32,561 nt of DNA from a virus, in the IMG/VR virus record IMGVR_UViG_3300009100_000032, positions 1 through 32,561 of that record. One strand, 5' to 3'. A program made the position numbers and the translations under genes. Under the pieces are notes generated by a model. That model was given only the letters and a program-made list of their open reading frames with translations, was not told the origin of the DNA and searched no databases. Positions 1 to 6,496 of the stretch are shown piece after piece (within the stretch, counting starts at the first letter, position 1; each line of letters begins with the position of its first letter).

Positions 1-2
1 TC

Positions 3-356
3 GACAAGAAAGTTCTGATTGGAAAATTTGTGAGCGCCGAATTCAAAGAGAAGCACAAGGTCTCTTGGAAGGTCCAGAACCCGACACAAGCCGATGTGGT
101 CCAGCACATCATCAAAGAGTTGACCACCGAAGCACGCTGGCGCAAAGCGGTGCAGCATCTGCGCGAGGCTGGCAAGATCGAAGGCATCCCGCAAGACATC
201 GGCCCGATCATCAAGGAAATTATCGCGGACGTGGAGCGCGAGGAAGCCGACTCCGTGCGAGAGACTCTGTTTAAACACTTCTGGTCTCAGATCGCTCGTG
301 GCGTTACGCGTGGCGTGCCGGAATGGTATAAAAAAGAAATCGGCATGGTCTCTTGA
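3..356 (+). CDS. Hypothetical protein, 5' end cut by window edge
   Basis: The reading frame is open from base 3 to the TGA at 354-356, so this is the C-terminal 117 codons of a longer gene. A GTG at 30 is in frame, but nothing marks it as the true start because the frame continues upstream of it. The visible part is charged and mostly helical in character, with KEIIADVEREEADSV around the middle and a Trp-containing basic end (EWYKKEIGMVS). I recognise no family. The stop codon overlaps the -35 box of a promoter for the next gene, so this gene probably closes an upstream transcription unit. Coding status is supported by the open frame and lack of a competing frame; function is unknown. Confidence 0.6.
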   Translation, partial: DKKVLIGKFVSAEFKEKHKVSWKVQNPTQADVVQHIIKELTTEARWRKAVQHLREAGKIEGIPQDIGPIIKEIIADVEREEADSVRETLFKHFWSQIARGVTRGVPEWYKKEIGMVS

Positions 357-380
357 CAAGCTGAAAAAACCTGATACACT
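353..380 (+). promoter_or_regulatory. Sigma-70-type promoter, possibly leaderless
   Basis: A perfect TTGACA lies at 353-358 and TACACT at 375-380, with a 16-bp spacer. A start site about 7 nt past the -10 box would fall at 386-387, immediately before the ATG at 388, so the transcript may be leaderless. It overlaps the stop codon of the preceding gene. Identification is by consensus only. Confidence 0.6.
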
Positions 381-387
381 CGTCGCA

Positions 388-561
388 ATGAAAAATACTG
401 ACACGGGGCTTCGCCAGCAAATCGCGAAGGCCGAAACCAAAGAGAGCGTGAACGACCTGCTGGTCATCGGCACGCAATATGAGAATGCCAGCGCGCACAC
501 CAAGCGTCGTTGGCTCAACACTGCGCGGCGTCGGCTGGCCGAGTTGAAAATATGCAAGTAG
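388..561 (+). CDS. Small hypothetical protein, 57 aa
   Basis: A 57-residue basic, helical protein. The ATG at 388 is chosen because it follows the promoter at 353-380 directly; a longer frame opening at 298 would overlap the previous gene and the promoter. It ends RRRLAELKICK with a TAG at 559-561, followed two codons later by an in-frame TAA, a tandem-stop arrangement. The last codons overlap the ATG (552) of the next small gene by 10 bp. The Arg/Lys-rich C-terminus would suit nucleic-acid or protein binding, but no family is recognised and no function is claimed. Its place directly after a strong promoter suggests early expression. Confidence 0.55.
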   Translation: MKNTDTGLRQQIAKAETKESVNDLLVIGTQYENASAHTKRRWLNTARRRLAELKICK

Positions 562-662
562 AAGTAAACCCAATCGCTTTTCAATCGGCCATCGCTATCG
601 TGGCGGTCTGTCTGTTCGTCGGCTGGGCGGTATGGCTTTTTGTCCAAAACGTATGCGACTGA
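552..662 (+). CDS. Single-pass membrane micropeptide, 36 aa
   Basis: ATG at 552, TGA at 660-662, 36 residues. After a short polar N-terminus (MQVEVNPI), residues about 9-31 form an almost uninterrupted hydrophobic stretch (AFQSAIAIVAVCLFVGWAVW and following) that is long enough for one transmembrane helix; the tail is VQNVCD. It overlaps the previous gene by 10 bp and the next one by 10 bp, so it appears translationally coupled on both sides. Small single-helix proteins are common in phage early regions and can act as holin-like or superinfection-exclusion proteins. Neither role is shown here, and the short length means chance cannot be excluded. Confidence 0.5.
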   Translation: MQVEVNPIAFQSAIAIVAVCLFVGWAVWLFVQNVCD

Positions 663-994
663 AAATTCACACGGACCACGACATCAAGGATTTCGTCCTC
701 GGGCCGCGAGACCACATCGACGTGCGAGATGGTTTGATTAACGTCTTCGTTGACGGGCAATGTTCGCCCGTCGCAACCATCGCGTCGCGGTTTGTGACGC
801 ACATTGAGATCGTGCCCTATGTCGGCCCGGAACATCCGCCCATGATTCCAATTATGTATCAACGTCCCGTAAACGAATCCCGGTGGGTGCGAAAGTATTG
901 GAGTTGCGGCAACTGCGGCTGGACAAACTTTTTTAATCGTGAGCACTGCGACAAGTGCGGAATCGGATGCAAGCCCATTTCAAATGAAAAATAA
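653..994 (+). CDS. Protein with C-terminal RanBP2-type zinc finger
   Basis: 113 residues from the ATG at 653. An alternative ATG at 632 would overlap the micropeptide by 31 bp. The N-terminal 80 residues look like a small beta-rich domain without a family I know. The C-terminus carries Y-W-S-C-GN-C-GWT-N-FFNREH-C-DK-C-G, which exactly fits the RanBP2-type zinc finger pattern W-x-C-x2-C-x3-N-x6-C-x2-C. In eukaryotes this fold binds single-stranded RNA or ubiquitin; in bacteria and phages it occurs as a small zinc ribbon of mostly unknown role. Binding of RNA or of a host protein is possible here but is inference. It overlaps the next gene by 11 bp. Confidence 0.72.
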   Translation: MRLKIHTDHDIKDFVLGPRDHIDVRDGLINVFVDGQCSPVATIASRFVTHIEIVPYVGPEHPPMIPIMYQRPVNESRWVRKYWSCGNCGWTNFFNREHCDKCGIGCKPISNEK

Positions 995-1466
995 AAACAC
1001 CAAAGTTGTTCCCGCCGAGATCGACGGGATGCCACCGGAAGTTGCTGTCGAAATTCTTTGCGGCAACAAAATCACCAATCGCATGCGCAAGAACTGCATG
1101 GCGGTCCGCCAGAAGGTCTACCCGAGTCTGGCCCCGATCATCAACGCCGTGGATGTGGACGGCACTCCGATTCAGGAATACCTGACGGATGCTGCCATCT
1201 CGCATGAGACGAAGCTTGCCAAGAAAGCGAAACGATTGACCCTCGAACAGTTGTCCTCGCATCACCACCGCGTGACCCGGAGACGATTCGCCGTGCAGAA
1301 GCTTTACCTCAAGCTGATGCAGAGCGAAGCCAGCGAAGCGCACAAGGCCGCGCTCGGTGACGAGTTGACCGCCCGCGCGCACCTGCTGGAACTGGCTCAG
1401 GACTCGCTTTTGGCTGAGGCAACGCGACGCATCAAAATTGCAAAAAGTCGCGGACAACGGCACTAA
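984..1466 (+). CDS. Hypothetical basic helical protein, 160 aa
   Basis: The ATG at 984 (MKNKNTKVVP) is preferred over an in-frame GTG at 939, which would lie deep inside the preceding gene. The start context is A-rich (TCAAATGAAAAATAAAAAC) with no Shine-Dalgarno. The protein is rich in Lys, Arg and Ala, probably all-helical, with clusters such as KLAKKAKRLT and HHHRVTRRRF, and ends in a basic tail. The His/Arg cluster near the middle suggests nucleic-acid contact, but I recognise no domain. An 18-bp gap separates it from the P-loop kinase-like gene. Confidence 0.65.
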   Translation: MKNKNTKVVPAEIDGMPPEVAVEILCGNKITNRMRKNCMAVRQKVYPSLAPIINAVDVDGTPIQEYLTDAAISHETKLAKKAKRLTLEQLSSHHHRVTRRRFAVQKLYLKLMQSEASEAHKAALGDELTARAHLLELAQDSLLAEATRRIKIAKSRGQRH

Positions 1467-1484
1467 AACCGGGCACTATTTAAT

Positions 1485-2465
1485 ATGAACGAATTGCAGA
1501 ACCCCACCCTTGCTCGGCCTATGGACCCTAACATGATGGGCGGTGAAATTGCCGCCCTCAAGGGTATCTTCGACCTCACCAATAATCCCGACCTCGAATT
1601 GCTGCCCGGCCAGAAGGCTCGCACTTCTGCCGATCAACCATCGGTTCAGGTTGGCCCCGAACCAATGCCGGTTCAAGCGCCAGTTGAGCAACCGATGCCC
1701 GGATTGCGTCGGCCTATCGGTCGCTGCCTGCTTTTCTCCGGCAGTCTGGGAGTGGGCAAGGATTACATCGCTGAGAAAATCGGCGCGAAGGTGTTCGGCT
1801 TTGCGGACCCAATGTATGGTGTGGCATCTTATCTCACCGGGGTGGCTGTGACTTCGACGCAGAACAAAGACTTGCCCGGCATGCGCGACCTGCTCCAGAA
1901 GATTGGGCAGTGGGGCAAGAACGACGTGAACGACAAATATCCATACACGCCCGCGCGCGCCATCTTCTGTTACGTCGTTCGCACGCTCGGCATGCGCGGC
2001 GCGTTCCCGGATAAGAGCGTGGACTGGTCACAGTTCGGAACCGACCCGGACATCTGGCTCAAGGCTTGCGACAACCGCACCGTGGCTTTCAAGGAAGTCG
2101 AGGCAACCCAGCGTGTCGCAATCACCAATGCACGATTCAAAAATGAATTGGAACATTTTCGCGCGCTGCCTGATTGGGACCACTGGCATGTGATCTGTTC
2201 CATGGAAACGTGGACCGAACGGCTCGCCAAAAAGAAACTCACACCGCAGTCGAAAGAACTTCAAGACGTGTCCGAGCAATTGGCGCTCGCACTCAATCGC
2301 GACGTGGCGCAGAAGATTGCGGCTCGGACGAGCAACAACAAGCTGCGCGTCATCTGGAACGATCCTCGCCCCTGCCCGTCGCCCCGGCTCTACACCACCG
2401 CGCAATTCTTGCAAGAGATTTCCAACGCTGACACCGCCCCAGACGTTTCAATTTCAGATGAGTAA
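1485..2465 (+). CDS. Deoxynucleoside monophosphate kinase-like P-loop protein
   Basis: 326 residues. Residues 1-75 are a Pro/Gln-rich extension without obvious fold. The Walker A motif is GSLGVGKD (86-93), preceded by a hydrophobic strand (CLLFS). The segment ITNARFKNELEHFR (213-226) resembles the (D)VRFxNEAE signature of phage dNMP kinases related to T4 gp1, where it lies near the substrate. The expected reaction is phosphorylation of dNMPs to dNDPs with ATP in the cytoplasm, feeding phage DNA synthesis. The long N-terminal extension is unusual for that family. The start follows an A/T-rich TTTAATATG context. Next in the block are a deoxyribosyltransferase-like and an HD-domain gene, so a nucleotide-pool role fits. 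Exact substrate is not deducible. Confidence 0.72.
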   Translation: MNELQNPTLARPMDPNMMGGEIAALKGIFDLTNNPDLELLPGQKARTSADQPSVQVGPEPMPVQAPVEQPMPGLRRPIGRCLLFSGSLGVGKDYIAEKIGAKVFGFADPMYGVASYLTGVAVTSTQNKDLPGMRDLLQKIGQWGKNDVNDKYPYTPARAIFCYVVRTLGMRGAFPDKSVDWSQFGTDPDIWLKACDNRTVAFKEVEATQRVAITNARFKNELEHFRALPDWDHWHVICSMETWTERLAKKKLTPQSKELQDVSEQLALALNRDVAQKIAARTSNNKLRVIWNDPRPCPSPRLYTTAQFLQEISNADTAPDVSISDE

Positions 2466-2625
2466 AAAACTATATTACAAGATACGGGCCTTTGAGAAAG
2501 GCAAATCCCGACCGATCAAGTTCAACTGTCACGCGGAGAATCCGCTGATGGCGTTTGAACAGTTTGCAATCGTGATGCTCGTGGCGGGCACGAAGCTCGA
2601 CCGATTCACAGTCCAAGCCACATGA
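2458..2625 (+). CDS. Small hypothetical protein, 55 aa
   Basis: ATG at 2458, TGA at 2623-2625. It overlaps the kinase-like gene by 8 bp and the next gene by the 4-bp ATGA junction, so it sits in a coupled chain. The product starts MSKKLYYKIRAFEKGKSRP and contains AENPLMAFEQFAIVMLVAG, giving a beta-rich start and a helix, typical of small phage proteins of about this size. No family is recognised. The tight junctions on both sides are the main evidence that it is translated. Confidence 0.6.
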   Translation: MSKKLYYKIRAFEKGKSRPIKFNCHAENPLMAFEQFAIVMLVAGTKLDRFTVQAT

Positions 2626-3107
2626 ATTCCACCGTTTACTTGGCCGGGCCAATTACGGGCTGCTCGTTTTCCGGCTGCACCGATTGGCGAAATGATGTTA
2701 TCAACCGCCTGAAGCCGTTCGGCATCAAAGGACTGTCGCCCATGCGCGCGAAAGACTATCTGGCCCGCGAAAAGAAAATCACCGGCTCCTATGAAGACAA
2801 AGTGATGTCCTGCTCGCGCGGCATTATGACGCGCGACCGGTTCGACACCATGCGGTGCGACGTGCTGCTGGTTAATTTATTGGGCGCAAAAAAGATTTCC
2901 ATCGGCACCATAATGGAAATTGCGTGGGCCGATGCAAAACGGACACCCATTATTTGCGTCATGGAAAATCCTGTATCCGGCGAGGAACGACAAATTGGGA
3001 GTCTGACAGACAATGTTCACGATCATCCAATGATTCGGGAGGCAATTGGCTTTCGCGTTTCGACTTTGGACGAAGCGGTCGATGTAGCTCTCAAAATTCT
3101 GATATGA
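2622..3107 (+). CDS. Nucleoside 2-deoxyribosyltransferase-like protein
   Basis: 161 residues. The N-terminal VYLAGPITG (5-13) is the characteristic first strand and loop of the nucleoside 2-deoxyribosyltransferase fold. CDVLLVNLLG (79-88) followed by SIGTIMEIAWA (93-103) provides the conserved Asp, Gly and catalytic Glu (E99). Members transfer deoxyribose between bases or hydrolyse the N-glycosidic bond of deoxynucleosides or dNMPs. In phages they are thought to recycle host nucleotides or to clear unwanted or modified dNMPs. The gene joins both neighbours by ATGA overlaps and lies between a dNMP-kinase-like and an HD-domain gene. Transferase and hydrolase activity cannot be told apart from sequence alone. 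Confidence 0.82.
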   Translation: MNSTVYLAGPITGCSFSGCTDWRNDVINRLKPFGIKGLSPMRAKDYLAREKKITGSYEDKVMSCSRGIMTRDRFDTMRCDVLLVNLLGAKKISIGTIMEIAWADAKRTPIICVMENPVSGEERQIGSLTDNVHDHPMIREAIGFRVSTLDEAVDVALKILI

Positions 3108-3676
3108 AGACGGGAACCAAATCGGTTCTGTTCGGGGTGCATCAATTCCTCTGGCATCCGTGGACTGTGGCGAAAGCATGGCGATGGCTGTATGGCCGCT
3201 GGCCGACCTTCCATCAGTGGATTGCAATTTTCTGTCACGACATCGGATATTTGGGCAAAGCAGAAATGGACAGCCCGGAAGGCCAGACGCATCCCGAGGT
3301 GGGCGCACGAATTGCCAAAAAAATTGTATATTGGTGTTGCCGTCTGCGCGGCAAGGATGACTTTGACGCGGACACCATCAGCGACGAGATTTACGATCTC
3401 TGCCTGTTCCATTCGACGCACTACGCTCAAATGAAAGGCAACGTCGTGAGCGCTCTCTATCTGCCGGACAAAGCCTGCGTGCTGTTCGACCCGACAAATT
3501 TTTATTTGTTGCGGGGCACCCTGAGTGGTGAAGTGTTCGAATACACGGACCGTGAAAATGAGAAGAACGGCACTGAGCTTGCACCAGACGAATGGCTTCG
3601 TCAGTATCGTGGAGTCATCAAACGCAAGACGGATACTTTCTTCGAAAGCGGATTCCGAAAATGCGCCACACATTAG
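3104..3676 (+). CDS. HD-domain phosphohydrolase-like protein
   Basis: 190 residues, starting at the ATG at 3104 (ATGA junction with the preceding stop). A longer frame from 2924 only overlaps the upstream gene. Metal-binding candidates are H18 (LWHPW), H45-D46 (CHDIGY), H63 (THPEVGA), H103 (FHSTHY) and D122 or D129. This order matches the HD superfamily of metal-dependent phosphohydrolases. HD enzymes in phage nucleotide clusters include dNTP triphosphohydrolases such as the dATPase DatZ and 5'-deoxynucleotidases. The surrounding cassette points to deoxynucleotide hydrolysis, but the substrate is not predictable. No PurZ-like gene is in the window, so a 2-aminoadenine genome is not supported. 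It overlaps the next gene by 16 bp. Confidence 0.75.
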   Translation: MKTGTKSVLFGVHQFLWHPWTVAKAWRWLYGRWPTFHQWIAIFCHDIGYLGKAEMDSPEGQTHPEVGARIAKKIVYWCCRLRGKDDFDADTISDEIYDLCLFHSTHYAQMKGNVVSALYLPDKACVLFDPTNFYLLRGTLSGEVFEYTDRENEKNGTELAPDEWLRQYRGVIKRKTDTFFESGFRKCATH

Positions 3677-4221
3677 TCGGTGAACTTCCGAACCATAGGT
3701 ATGTGTTTATTGACACGACGCACACGCACAAAGAACCGAGGGGCTGGCTCCCGGCAGTCTGGTTTGGAGTCGTGGGTTATCCGGGCCGCACATGGGGCTG
3801 CACGGTGCTTTTCGAAAATGGCGCGATATATCGTAATCTTCCACCGCATGCGTTGGCTTTTGACAATCCGCCATCGGAGGTAGATTGGACGCCACAGGAT
3901 GCGCAAACGTGGGATTGCTACGGCTGGGATTTTACGATGATCGAATACAGTTACCTGCGCGGCCTCGACGTGTTGGTGCGCACCAAGCGCAAGCAGGCGC
4001 ATGAAGGTGAATACTTATTTTCTGCCGCCCCAGTGGGCGATGGATTTTCCGCGCATCCCGAGCAGGCCAAAGAATTTTCGTTCATCCGTCTGTTCAATGG
4101 ACGATTGACGATTCAGCCCACTAACAACGTTCTCTTTCGCGAGCGTAGCTTCACTACGCACGATCTGACCACGTTTCCCACGGACTTGAAGCGACAGACG
4201 GACGTATGGACTTCGGAGTAA
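3661..4221 (+). CDS. Hypothetical Trp/Tyr-rich protein, 186 aa
   Basis: The ATG at 3661 (MRHTLVGELP) is chosen; an earlier in-frame ATG at 3592 would lie well inside the HD gene. The protein is rich in aromatic residues, for example WLPAVWFGVVGYPGRTWGC and AQTWDCYGWDFT, and is probably a compact beta-rich fold. I recognise no catalytic signature. It overlaps the HD gene by 16 bp and the helicase gene by 16 bp, so it belongs to the same polycistron. A role beside the nucleotide or helicase functions is possible only by context. Confidence 0.65.
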   Translation: MRHTLVGELPNHRYVFIDTTHTHKEPRGWLPAVWFGVVGYPGRTWGCTVLFENGAIYRNLPPHALAFDNPPSEVDWTPQDAQTWDCYGWDFTMIEYSYLRGLDVLVRTKRKQAHEGEYLFSAAPVGDGFSAHPEQAKEFSFIRLFNGRLTIQPTNNVLFRERSFTTHDLTTFPTDLKRQTDVWTSE

Positions 4222-5717
4222 AACTTCGGCCTCACCAGCACGAGCCGGTCGAACACCTGCTTGAAGTCCTTCGATATGACAGGACGGCTGCTGATCTGTC
4301 CGACACCGGGACGGGAAAAACTTACGTCGCAGCCGCTGTGTCACACGCCCTCCAACTTCCTACACTCGTTGTGACACCAAAGGTTGCAATCAATCAATGG
4401 CACCGAGCCGCCGAGCATTTCGGGGATACGCTAAGTGTAACTAATTATGAGATGCTTAGGACGGGCCGGACACCGTTCGGTAAATGGGACAAAACGCCGC
4501 CTAGCGGTCTACATACAGGACGTTATTTTCAGTGCATCTCCTGTCAGTGCGTCGTGAACTTCGACGACTACCAGCCGTGCTATTGCCACCCGCTGGGAAT
4601 CCATTGCATCGAAGAAAAAAAGAAGCCGTGGAAGTATGGCGAGTTTCATTTTCACCCAAATGTGGGGATGGTGATTTGGGACGAGGGGCATCGTTGCGGC
4701 GCGCTCGACTCGTTGAACGCCGATATGATGATTGCTTCTCGGCGCGACGTTAACAGAAGCTTGGTTCTTTCCGCAACCGCTGCGTGCAGCCCGCTGAAGA
4801 TGTATGCCATGGGTTATTTTCTCGACGTGCATACGGGCGACTTTGACATGCCGTTGTCCGGGCGGAAAAAATTCTACTCGTGGGCTTGCAAGTATGGGGT
4901 GCGCAAAGAGCCGATGCGAGGATTACAATGGCGCGTGACGCCGGGACAGCAGCAGATCGTCATGGCTGAGATTCGCAAGCAGATCATTCCAGCGCGCGGT
5001 GTCCGCGTGACCGTGGCCGACATCCCCGGATTTCCAGAACGTGAAATTACAAGTGAATTATATGACCTCGAAGAACACAATCTCATTGATCGGCTTTACG
5101 CTGATATGGAGGAACCGCTCCAACGCTTGGTGGATAAAGCATCAGGGGACACCAATCCAGAACATCCTCTTACTCTTGTCCTCCGCGCCAGACAAAAAAT
5201 TGAATTGCTCAAAGTGCCCATTGCCGTTGAGTTGGCGCGAGACTACATGGAAAAAGGATATTCGGTCGGCATCTTCGTCAACTTCTCGGAAACCATCGCG
5301 GCGTTGCGAGAACGACTTAGCTCCGACTGTTTTATCGATGGTAGCGCAGCCGGTCAACGATGTCGCCAGAAAAACATCGACCGGTTCCAGAGGCACGAGT
5401 CCCGGCTGATCATCGTCAACAACGAAGCGGGCGGCATCGCGGTTGACCTGCCGGACCTCGACGGCAACCATCCGCGCGTCGGCCTCGTGTTCCCATGTTT
5501 TTCGGCGGTTACCATGCGGCAGGTGTTCGGACGATTCCATAGATTGGTTGGCCGGAGTATCTGTCATTACCGAATTTTGTTCGCCGCGAAGACGGTGGAA
5601 ACCAAGGTCCATAGGAACCTACAGACAAAGTTGAACAACCTTGACGCCCTTAATGATTTAGACCTTATGCCTGACAATTTGTGCTTGACGCGGGCACATT
5701 TTGGCGGCACTACTTAA
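4206..5717 (+). CDS. SNF2/SF2-type DNA-dependent ATPase (helicase-like)
   Basis: 503 residues with superfamily 2 motifs in order: Q-motif-like LRPHQ (7-11), Walker A DTGTGKT (33-39), motif Ia LVVTPK, motif II WDEGH (158-162), motif III LSAT (188-191), a C-terminal RecA lobe from about 340 (VGIFVNFSET), motif V NNEAGGIAVDLPD (405-417) and motif VI RQVFGRFHR (438-446, Q..GR..R). DEGH rather than DEAD/DEAH is typical of the Swi2/Snf2 group, so translocation along duplex DNA is more likely than classic unwinding. Between motifs Ia and II there is a Cys-rich insertion (C110, C113, C115, C125, C127, C134) that could bind zinc. Such proteins often assist phage replication or recombination. The start overlaps the previous gene by 16 bp and has no Shine-Dalgarno. 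Confidence 0.88.
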   Translation: MDFGVKLRPHQHEPVEHLLEVLRYDRTAADLSDTGTGKTYVAAAVSHALQLPTLVVTPKVAINQWHRAAEHFGDTLSVTNYEMLRTGRTPFGKWDKTPPSGLHTGRYFQCISCQCVVNFDDYQPCYCHPLGIHCIEEKKKPWKYGEFHFHPNVGMVIWDEGHRCGALDSLNADMMIASRRDVNRSLVLSATAACSPLKMYAMGYFLDVHTGDFDMPLSGRKKFYSWACKYGVRKEPMRGLQWRVTPGQQQIVMAEIRKQIIPARGVRVTVADIPGFPEREITSELYDLEEHNLIDRLYADMEEPLQRLVDKASGDTNPEHPLTLVLRARQKIELLKVPIAVELARDYMEKGYSVGIFVNFSETIAALRERLSSDCFIDGSAAGQRCRQKNIDRFQRHESRLIIVNNEAGGIAVDLPDLDGNHPRVGLVFPCFSAVTMRQVFGRFHRLVGRSICHYRILFAAKTVETKVHRNLQTKLNNLDALNDLDLMPDNLCLTRAHFGGTT

Positions 5718-5718
5718 T

Positions 5719-5901
5719 ATGCCAGCAGTAAGCAAGCGACAGTATAGACTGATGCAAGCAGTTGCACACGGCACGGCGCGCAACAAGCCCACGGGTTTGA
5801 GCCGGTCAGAGGCGCAAGAATACGTCTCCGGCCAGTCCCCGAAAGGTTTGCCTGAACGAAAACGCGCCCGCGATACAATCCGTAAGAAAATTTTAGGGTA
5901 A
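5719..5901 (+). CDS. Small phage protein with C-terminal KGLPE motif
   Basis: 60 residues from the ATG at 5719 in the context CTTAATATG (an in-frame TTG at 5701 is less likely). It starts MPAVSKRQYRLMQAVAHG and contains SGQSPKGLPERKR. This layout resembles small phage and bacterial proteins that start MPxxSKxQQR and end near KGLPE (the DUF3008-type family as I recall it), whose function is unknown. The protein is strongly basic. In other phages such genes often lie near structural genes; here it is in the early block after the SNF2 gene. Confidence 0.65.
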   Translation: MPAVSKRQYRLMQAVAHGTARNKPTGLSRSEAQEYVSGQSPKGLPERKRARDTIRKKILG

Positions 5902-5954
5902 TGGTCCCTTGTAAAACCGGCGTCTCCTGTCCGCTTGATGGGTATAAATAAATT

Positions 5955-6122
5955 ATGATATTGTCCAAATCACCCCGACGAAACCACATGATGTGTGTTT
6001 ACCACAACATCGGCCCGGACGGCAAGAAAACCAGCATCACGCGCCACGAACCTATCGACCCCAGCAAGCCGTGCATCAGGCGCAAATTCCTCGGTAAGGC
6101 GGCTGCTAAAGGCCAACTGTGA
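5955..6122 (+). CDS. Small basic hypothetical protein, 55 aa
   Basis: ATG at 5955 and TGA at 6120-6122. The start lies in an AT-rich stretch, TATAAATAAATTATG, with no Shine-Dalgarno; TATAAA at 5943-5948 could be a -10 box, but no matching -35 is visible. The product is very basic and contains MMCVYHNIGPDGKKT and PSKPCIRRKFLG, with two Cys. Its stop forms a GTGA junction with the next start at 6119, which supports translation. No family is recognised. Confidence 0.5.
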   Translation: MILSKSPRRNHMMCVYHNIGPDGKKTSITRHEPIDPSKPCIRRKFLGKAAAKGQL

Positions 6123-6496
6123 GCAAGACTTACGAGCATAAAGGTTAGGAGCGTTACGAAGCGCTCAAACTTCTGTCGGACATCGAACCCATTGCCGCTG
6201 AATTCGGATTACACGTGGGCATGTGCGGCTCGGTGCTGCACAAAGGCCACAGCAATGACGATCTCGACCTCGTGGTCTTCCCGCTGAAGACCGAGAAGGG
6301 ATACGACTTTCAAGGATTCCAATCGCGGCTCGAAGACCTAGGATTTTTCGATTGGTTCAACTGCTCACCTTATCACGAAGAAGACAAGAAGACGGTGTTC
6401 TCGTGTTACCTCAACTATAAACAACGTGTCGATTGGTTCCTGTGTTACATCGACGAAGAAGACGTTCGCTATGACAAGTCCAACCCCCGAAACTGA
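6119..6496 (+). pseudogene. Nucleotidyltransferase-fold gene with in-frame TAG at codon 10
   Basis: A GTG at 6119 overlaps the upstream TGA in a GTGA junction like the ATGA junctions elsewhere in this block. Nine codons later the frame meets TAG at 6146-6148. After it the frame is open to TGA at 6494-6496 and reads ERYEALKLLSDIEPIAAEFG, then HVGMCGSVLHKG and NDDLDLVV. That is the helix, strand, GS and DxD layout of the nucleotidyltransferase fold. The helix before the strand belongs to the fold, so starting at GTG 6215 or ATG 6221 would remove an essential part. No ATG lies between the TAG and 6221. Explanations are a CAG-to-TAG type nonsense mutation, an assembly error, amber readthrough or a non-canonical start. 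The predicted role is nucleotide transfer; the substrate is unknown. Confidence 0.7.

Noticed and set aside
3104-3676. DatZ and a 2-aminoadenine genome
   Set aside because: The HD domain alone does not show dATP specificity, and no PurZ or MazZ homologue is seen in this window.
5685-5718. Promoter before the KGLPE gene
   Set aside because: TTGACG and TACTTA are present, but the spacer is 20 bp, too long for a normal sigma-70 promoter.
6146-6148. Phage-wide TAG recoding to an amino acid
   Set aside because: At least five genes in the window end in TAG at sensible gene boundaries, and no other frame has an internal TAG.
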